NCBI GenBank assembly: GCA_021495925.1
Contig: JAKEKT010000009.1
Coordinates: 186,001 to 250,000, forward strand
Length of the DNA: 64,000 nucleotides
Reading direction: 5' to 3'
DNA from: Diplodia intermedia
Taxonomy: Eukaryota > Ascomycota > Dothideomycetes > Botryosphaeriales > Botryosphaeriaceae
In this document: positions 57,247-64,000 of the stretch, in pieces
How positions within the stretch are numbered: the first letter of the stretch is position 1
How the letters are laid out: the number at the start of each line of letters is the position of its first letter
Position numbers and translations under genes: made by a program
Notes under the pieces: generated by a model
What the model was told of the DNA's origin: nothing
The model's database searches: none
What the model saw: only the letters and a program-made list of their open reading frames with translations

Positions 57247-58636
57247 TCAATTCTCGCGAGGCGCACCATCCTCCACCTTGACAACCTCCCCGTCTTGCTC
57301 GACGCTGACCGTTCCGCTGCTGAGCTGCCGCTCCTTCTCCTCCTGCTTCTCCGCCACGCACTTGGGCACCCACGGCTCCGCGTCACCCAGCCTCTCCACC
57401 GTCAGCCCAGCGCTGCCCGGGTTCTTCATGCCGGCCTCCAGCTGCCTCTGATATGACACATTCCGCAGGCGCTCATGCTCGCGAGGTGTGAGTTTGAGCT
57501 GCTCGAAGGCAAGAGAAAAAAAAACGTCAGCACATGTCCCTCCTTGGATGATGGTAGGGAAAAGGGAGAGAGGGAGAGAGAGTGACAAAGAGAGAGGGAG
57601 AGAGAGAAAGCGTCAAGAAAACTCACATAAACCTCGACCCCCACCGCATGCACGACCAGCGCCAACCACAGCGCCATGCCGAAGCCGACGCCCAGCGCCG
57701 CGCCGACTCCCGCGGGGCCGGCGGGGCCGCCCGCGCCCATGTCGGCGCGCACGAGCGCGTACCTGCCCGCGTCGCCGCCGGAGACGTAGGCGGCGCACTC
57801 GGGGAAGGCGGCGAGCAGGCGCCGCTCGGAGCCGGCGAGGGTGAAGAGCAGCTGGGCGCAGGGGCGGGCGACGAAGTAGTTGCGGCCGGCGGAGACGACG
57901 GTGGCGGTGGTGATCTGGATGATGCGGGTCGTGATGATGGAGCCGAGCTGTACGTTGTCGAACGTCAGTGGAAAGGAAAGGTAGGGATGAAAGAGAGAGA
58001 GAGCACGCACGTAAAACCACGTCCGCAGCATCCACGCGCGGTGCTGCTCGATCTGCAGCCGTTTGATGTTGACCAGCGCCAGCACCAGCGAGCCCGTCGT
58101 GACGATGGCCAGCGCGCCGATGACGGCCTGCGTGTCCAGGCCGCCGCCGAAGGCGTGGCGGGCGATCATCAGCGCGCCGGCGTTGGCGACCAGCACGAGC
58201 AGGATGACGACGTAGCCGTTGATGCGGTGGAAGAGGATGACGGCGTGCCGGATCGCGGGCACGAACTGTAGCGTGGCGAGGAAGGCGGCGGGTAGGATGC
58301 CGGCGAGGTGCATGATGATGCCGACCTTGTAGCGGTCGCGCAGGTAGTAGTAGCACTCGCCGGGCGCGGCGCCGTTGCCGCCCGAGGGGGTCGGGCTGCA
58401 GAAGATGCCGTTGAAGTCGAGGTATTGGAGGCGCGCTAGGGTGAAGCCGAGGAGGGCACCTGTTGGGGGGAAGGTCAGTTGCGGTTGAGAGGGAGATGAA
58501 GAGAGAAAGAGAGATGTATACCGTTGAAGATGAAGAAGAGGATAAAGTTGTAGGCTTTGCTGAAGCCGAGAGGATTGTAGATGCGCCGCGCGAAGGCATT
58601 GAAGCGGTTGATCGGGGGCCGGGTAGGTTGAACCAT
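57247..58636 (-). CDS. DUF2306 multi-pass membrane protein
   Basis: Four exons (58636-58522, 58459-58011, 57947-57627, 57498-57247) give 378 aa. Helical segments include FILFFIFNGALLGFTLARL, IIMHLAGILPAAFLATLQFV, INGYVVILLVLVANAGALMI and IGALAIVTTGSLVLALVNI. The motifs LQFVPAIR, HRINGYV and QIEQHRAWMLRTWFY with spaced histidines are typical of DUF2306, whose helices and histidines resemble heme-binding cytochrome b561-like proteins; the role is not established. The C-terminal exon codes for a charged cytosolic tail (PREHERLRNVSYQRQLE). The start used is the ATG in frame with the first helix. Location is a membrane, not specified. Confidence 0.85.
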
Positions 58637-59284
58637 GGCCGTGGAAGGTCAAGGTGGAGGAGATGAAGAAATGCTGAAAGGGTACAGAGCTCGCTCAACT
58701 AAAAGCAGATGAGATGGAAGTATAGTGTTGTATGATAGGAACAGAAGTGCATCAAGGAGATTTATAGACACTGCCATGGTGTAGCGTTCATTGCTTATGA
58801 ATCGGACCAAAGTGGGAGATCGGATTGGATTCCTAATACATCGGAGAGATTCAGCGTTCCGTGAGACACCGCTTGAGGCGCAAGCCTAAGGCCAAGAGAA
58901 TAGGATGTGGTTGAAGATAAAATACAGGCTGGGGAAGCCTTGGCGGCGCAGAATGCTTCTTGATTGCGCCTAGCTCGATAGGCGGGCGGGAGCCGTCTCA
59001 GGCCGTCAGCACCACAGCCCGCATGTCGTCATCGATTTGCGGAGGCGCAGCTCCAACTCTCTCTCTGTCGACCGCTGGTGGTCGATACATAACGTGCGTT
59101 TTGTGCTCCTCACACGAAGAGTAAGCAGTTTCTCGAGCCGGCCAGCGCAGTGAGAGTAGAAAGTAGGCGCCAGTCGGATCGCGGCGAAGGATCAGCCACA
59201 AAGCGGGGAGGCTGGGGAAACTCCGAAACCACGACCCTCCCATCGTCCTTTCCCGAACAAGACTCAACCTGCGCGCGACTCGTC
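58637..59284. other. Divergent promoter region, DUF2306 / regulator
   Basis: 648 bases between divergent starts. No clear TATA box; no ORF supported. Confidence 0.4.
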
Positions 59285-60894
59285 ATGGTTGGTGTTCCCG
59301 GAAGATCCAAGGGCTGTGCGACGTGTAGGAAGCGGAAGAAGGGAGTCAGTTGTACCTGTGCGCCCCCACCCTGCGCAAAGCTAACGCGATCCGGCAGTGT
59401 GATCTCCAGCGCCCGGGGTGCGGCCAGTGCCTGCGGTCCGGCTTGGAGTGCGGCGGCTACGACAGGCAGCGCATCTTCATCAACCAGACGGTCGCTCCGT
59501 CATCTGCTCTGGCTGTCGCCGCTCCTCCGGCGTGTCGTTCCTCCGCCGCTCCCCCCGTTGTGCCCTTCGACATCCTCCTGCCCGATGCACTCACCCGCAC
59601 CGCCTTCGAGCTGAAGTCGCTCGGCCTGTTTTGGGAGGCCTATCTGCCAAAATCAATGTCCTTCACTCCCAAACATACCCAGCTTACCACCGGCTCCTGG
59701 CTGGGCATCGTCGACGCCATTTACCATCGTGAAAACACTATGAAGCATGCCCTGCTTGCCATAAGTTTAGCCACTGTCGGTCGCCAACGCGGCGATTCCT
59801 CGATGGTGAGCCAAGGCTACGCCTCCCATGGCAGGGCCTTGAGAGAGATGGCTTATGCTCTGCAAACCACCGAGAGAGCGCGAACGGACGAGCTGATCGC
59901 CGCGTCCAAACTTCTGGGCCTGTTTGAGGTATGTTCTTCCTTCTTGACTTCGACGGTCCATAGTCTGATTGAAGCTTGGAAGATCCTCTTCGGCGCAGAC
60001 GATAAAGATGCTTTCGCACAAGCCCGCGGCTGGAGCAGCCACGTCAAGGGTGAGCTGGTCCTCTTCCAAGCAAGAGGTCCGCATGCGCACATTCATGGCA
60101 ACGCCCATGCTCTGTTCGTAGATGGCCGCTTTAACACAGTGAGTAGCGCTATGCGGAATCCTCACTAGAATCCAACTGACTGTCTACAGATGATCCAAGC
60201 CGCAAGAGCCAGAAAGAAGTCTATATTCAGTGAGCCAGAATGGAAGGAAGTACCCTGGCAGGCCATCCCCAAAACCCCAAAGGACGCCCTCCTCGACATC
60301 ATGCTGGATCTTCCAACCCTCATGGAAAGCCTCGACAACCTTGTCGAAGGCGACCACGACGAAGACACCAAAGAAGCTCTCCGCGCTCGGCTTATGCAAG
60401 AGTGTTGGGATGCGGACAGACGCCTCTCCGAATGGGTCGAGAACATGAGGCCTGTTGTGAACATGGATTTGAACGAGCTCATCTATGTGGAACGGCTGGG
60501 TAAATTTGCGGCCGCGCAGCTGGTGAGCTACTACTGGGCAGCCTGCATCATGCTGTTCAGCGTCCTCCACTCCGCGAACATATCATCCGCAAAGCCGGAG
60601 GCCCTCCCGCCCCGGACCGACCCGCGGATCTATTCTCGGAAGATAGCCCGTTCTGCCTCTTACTTCTTCGGGCCCGATGCGGGCATCTTCGGCACGCATG
60701 CGGCGTCATTCCCCATAGGCATGGCTCTGACGGTCCTGCTCAAGGCAGGGAAGCAGGAAGAAGAGGACCGCAAACTGCTGACGGGCATCTTCAACATCCC
60801 CGGCGTCGGCGTTAACATAGGAAAATTCCTCAAGAGCATGCGAGCCGGATACGACATCAACCAGTGCCGATTCCACGGCCCGGTTTCCTTCTGA
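59285..60894 (+). CDS. Zn2Cys6 transcription factor (Fungal_trans_2 type)
   Basis: Four exons (59285-59344, 59398-59928, 59983-60138, 60190-60894) give 483 aa. Zinc cluster at about residues 11-38: CATCRKRKKG, intron, then CDLQRPGCGQCLRSGLEC, a canonical C-X2-C-X6-C-X6-C-X2-C-X6-C. The regulatory domain begins near LKSLGLFWEAYLPKS and includes NTMKHALLAISLATVGRQ. The 54-base third-exon intron (GTATGT to GGAAG) is in frame and stop-free, so unspliced reading is possible; splicing gives LFE-ILFGADDKDAFAQARGW. It converges on the pepsin-fold gene with only 36 bases between stops and is divergent from the DUF2306 gene. Confidence 0.87.
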
Positions 60895-60930
60895 TAGCTG
60901 GCTGGCTTCGACTCTTTCAACCATTACCTA

Positions 60931-63118
60931 CTATGCCGGCTTCTCCGCGACGTGCGGCCTCGCGTCCAGCTCGCTCACGCCGCGATAGCTCTCCAGCCGC
61001 CTCGCCTCCTTCCGCGGCTCGCCGCCGTCCATCTCCACAACCTCCCTCTCCGCCAGCTCTCCTCCACCATCCCCCGCCGCCGCCGCCTCCGCCACCCACA
61101 ACGGCTCGCGCTGCAGCCGCCCATCCGGCCCCAGTCGCACCACCGCCACATCCACATCCGCCCCGCCGCCCCTCCTCCTCCGCTCCGGCCCCCGCCGCAT
61201 CCACCACACCACCCCCAGCACCACCCCGACGACCACGCCCGCCGCGCCCACGCCGACGCCGGCCTTCGCACCCGCCGAGATCGATCCCTGCTCCTCCTCC
61301 TCCTCCGCATCTACTTCCGTCGTCCCCGTCATCGTCGACGACGACGACGACTCACCATCCTCGTCCTCAATATCGTCGTCCAACGCACTCAACACCCCCG
61401 CCCACGTATCCACCCACGACCCCTTCGTCCTCCCCCCGTCGTCCATCGCCGCCGCCGCCGCAGCCAGCAGCTGCGTGTCGCCCTCGGCGATCTCCTTGAC
61501 GACGACGTCCTCGTCGGCCACGCCGCCGCCGACGCCGACGCCGCCCGGCCCCGGCGCCTGCGCTAGCCACGTCGTGCCGCTCTGCCAGTTCTGCGCCAGG
61601 AAGGCGGCCTGCAGGAAGGCGCGGCCGAGGATGGCTTCTGGCTGCTGCTGCTGCTGCTGCTGGTTCGTCGTCGATGACGAAGAGGAAGAAGAAGGAGACG
61701 ACGGAGTGTAGGGGCGGCAGGGGAAGTAGGTCGTGCCGCCATCGGTGCCGGTGATGCGGGAGGTGAGCGTGAGGTTGAGGAGGGTGAGGGGGACGGCGAT
61801 GGTCGTGTTCGCGTCTGCGTTCGAAGACGCGAAGGTGAAGGAGAGGTGGTGCGGCGACGTGACGAGCCGCTCGTACGCCGACGAGGTGTCGTCGTCCCAC
61901 AGGTACAGGCCGTACGGCTCCGCGTAGCTGAGCGGCAGGTGCGCGGCGATGCGCGAGCAGGTCGCGCCCGGGAGGTAGAGGTACGGGACGCCCGGGTCGG
62001 CGCGGGTCGCGACGGACTTTGAAGTTCCTCCTCCGCCGCCGCTGGTGCTGGCATCCAGGAGGCCGGCCAGCGGGAGCGAGGCGGGCGAGCCGCCGGTGGT
62101 GTTGAGCAGCGCGCTCGCGCCGGCCGCCACGCCCAACGAGACGTCGACGAGCGCGAAGAAGCCGCCGCCGCCATCGCCATCGCCATCATCCTCGGTGGCA
62201 GCGGTAACCGGCTCGCCGATGACGCGCGCCCGGTCGTAGCCGCCCCAGTACAGGCTGCCCGGCACGCCGTGCGCGGCGGACCCGACGTGCAGGCCGTAGC
62301 TGACGCTCGGCACGACGCCCTCGCCGTGCGCGGACGGCAGTAGCGTGAGGTTCGACCGCGACAGTAGTGGTACGGCCGTCGTCGTCGTCGTCGTCTCGCC
62401 GTCCGCCGCCGTCCAGTCGAACGTGGCCGCGCCGCCGTACAGCGACAGGTAGCCGACGTCCATCGCGTACGACATCCCGCCCGGATACGTCACCGAAAAC
62501 ACGTCGTCCGCGACGGCGGTGCCGATCCGGTCCAGGTGGTGGTGGCACTCGAACGGCCCCCCGCCACCGCCGCCGCCGTCGCGGGTCAGCGTGAAGCGGT
62601 CTGAGATGTAGCGGAGCTCGCCCTCGAGGCCCATGACGGAGGCCGTGTACGTCCCCGCCTCGTCGGTCCACGCGGATGGGGGGAAGGGCGCGCTGCTGCC
62701 GCTCCACATGGAGGGGGACGTCTGGCAGTCGGATTGTTGGGATTTGCAGGCGCTGGCGTTGACGATGATGGAGGTTTGGAGGAGGGAGGGGAGGAGCCAT
62801 TGGGTGGTCTATCCATTGTGTTAATCGGGGAGAACGGGTAATGGGTGTGTGTGTGGATATATATGTAAGTACCTGGGAGGGGTAGTCGACGTGGAGTTCT
62901 GGAGTCCTCGTTAGCATTTTTTGTCAGATGGGGAGCATGGGGAGTCTCGAGTGTCACGTACTGATGACGTTCCACGGCCCGTCGGGGCCGACTGTCTCGT
63001 TGGAGCTAAAAGTGATTGGCCACGGCGCGGCGGCCGCGTGCGATGACGATGCGAACCTTGGTGTTGCAAGCGAAGCGAGAAATGCTAGTTTGCGGCATGT
63101 GCTGAAAGAGGAAGTCAT
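60931..63118 (-). CDS. Membrane-anchored pepsin-fold (A1-like) protein lacking catalytic motifs
   Basis: Three exons (63118-62962, 62898-62873, 62808-60931) give 686 aa. A signal peptide (about 1-31) precedes the A1-like N-lobe start GPWNVIKLHVDYPSQTTQWL. Pepsin-fold landmarks follow: DVFSVTYPGGMSYAMDVGYL, VSYGLHVGS, GSLYWGGYDRARV, the loop RADPGVPYLYLP, and EAILGRAFLQAAFLAQNW. Neither DTG/DSG active-site triad is visible, so it is probably a non-catalytic fold member. After an Asp/Glu/Ser-rich stalk there is one membrane helix (VGVGAAGVVVGVVLGVVWWM) and a cytosolic tail. The tiny 26-base exon 2 is needed to rebuild the first strand. Many low-complexity loops (Gly, Ser, Gln7) enlarge it. Confidence 0.83.
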
Positions 63119-64000
63119 GATGATTTGTTGCTCCGGCGAAGAAGTTGCGCTGCTGCACTACTACTACTACTCTCTTGACGACTGGTACTGCGCGCTTTCA
63201 CGCATCAAAAACCACCAAGCTAAACAGAAAAAGAACAACTCGGACGGCTGGGAATGACGAAAGGTAACCATGCGCAGGCCAGCGGCCCCAAAGGAACGCT
63301 CCGTCATTATGTACTTGAAAGTGTTTCCGCCCGCCCCCGGTCGGCCAAGGCCATGGCGCCAAGAAGTTAGGAGGGGAGTGCGGGCGCTCACACGGCTGGG
63401 GCGGGTGGTTGGAGCGAATGGCAGGTAGACGAACTATGTAATGATTGCTCTCGCTGCTTTTGCTTTGAAAGAATTTGGGGGCGGAAAGAGAGGGCGCCGG
63501 CTTTCGCACCTCGGCCCGCACTCGTGTCTGGGTGTCCCAACACTTCTCCATTGGTCCTGCCTCTCGGCCTCATTCATTCAAGCCGCTCGACGGGCCGCCG
63601 ATGGAAGTCGGCGTCAGTCTATCTAGATCCGGATCGCGGTTTCGAGCGGCGGTGTGGAAGGTGTTATCGAAAGAGCATCCCCTGCCTGGATCGTGATGAC
63701 TTTTTCTCCTCTTGTAGGTATCCGGAGTTTATGCTCCGACTGACCCCATCCTGACTGCGCTTTCGCAGAATCCTACGCCAGGACGCCATGTTTAGTCAGC
63801 CCACAGCTTTCCAATGGGGATGGTAGCTTGTTGTGTTACAATAAAGTTCTGACGCATCATCTTTTGCAGCAGTATCGATAACCAAAGGACCGTCGGGTCC
63901 CCAGCGGAGGCCAGGCATTGTCGCTGCGCTCAATCGAGATTGCTGCAGACCATCGGATTCGGGATGGAATCGTCGGCGTCGAGGAGCGAAAATTGCTGTG
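63119..64000. other. Right edge, no confirmed gene
   Basis: 882 bases upstream of the pepsin-fold gene. A plus-strand frame at 63.60-63.72 kb contains CGRCYRKSIPC, like the second half of a Zn2Cys6 cluster, but no first half was found. It may be an exon of a gene that continues beyond the window. Confidence 0.35.

Noticed and set aside
1..64000. A complete specialised-metabolite gene cluster
   Set aside because: Tailoring-type enzymes are present but scattered among housekeeping genes, with no backbone synthase in the window.
1..64000. CRISPR arrays, insertion sequences or bacterial operons
   Set aside because: The short GT-AG introns, fungal protein families and absence of spaced direct repeats exclude a prokaryotic reading.

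Overview
The window looks like nuclear DNA of a filamentous ascomycete (Pezizomycotina; Dothideomycetes is my best guess, by inference only). Genes lie on both strands and almost all are split by short GT-AG introns of about 45-85 bases. Fungus-specific families dominate: Zn2Cys6 regulators, a PTH11-like receptor, a BAHD-type acyltransferase, GH12 and GT90. Thirty protein-coding genes are called. Exon junctions were worked out by hand from reading frame, splice signals and family conservation, and each joined CDS was checked to be a multiple of three.

Layout. 0-4.4 kb: three minus-strand genes (hexapeptide O-acetyltransferase, Zn2Cys6 regulator, PhyH-type dioxygenase). 5-14 kb: a DUF1349 protein, an alpha/beta-hydrolase esterase, a five-exon Zn2Cys6 regulator and, divergent from it, a salicylate-hydroxylase-like FAD monooxygenase. 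14-22.6 kb: a housekeeping block (NPC2-like lipid transfer protein, V-ATPase subunit F, NUR1-like nuclear rim protein, a small unknown, GT90 glycosyltransferase). 23-28 kb: low-complexity or small unknown proteins in long non-coding stretches. 28.8-29.7 kb: secreted GH12 endoglucanase. 30.3-33.9 kb: an orphan island with a gene coding for hexapeptide repeats, divergent from a tandem pair of diverged paralogues. 34.8-38.7 kb: an unknown protein, a non-coding segment that can fold into hairpins, and a probably mitochondrial P-loop ATPase. 40.9-48.6 kb: BAHD-like acyltransferase, MFS sugar-type transporter, PTH11-like seven-helix protein. 48.6-52.7 kb: the longest gene-free stretch. 52.7-63.1 kb: Myb protein, two more Zn2Cys6 regulators, a membrane microprotein, a DUF2306 membrane protein and a membrane-anchored pepsin-fold protein without visible catalytic aspartates.

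How genes may work together. The regulator at 8.9-11.4 kb shares a 729-base divergent promoter with the monooxygenase and has an esterase on its other side, which would suit a small aromatic-ester catabolic module. The dioxygenase, regulator and acetyltransferase at the left edge could be the end of a specialised-metabolism locus. No polyketide synthase, NRPS or terpene synthase is visible, so no biosynthetic cluster is claimed. No CRISPR, rRNA gene, confident tRNA or intact transposon was seen. The least explained material is the orphan island at 30.3-33.9 kb and the G.U-rich hairpin at 36.13-36.19 kb.
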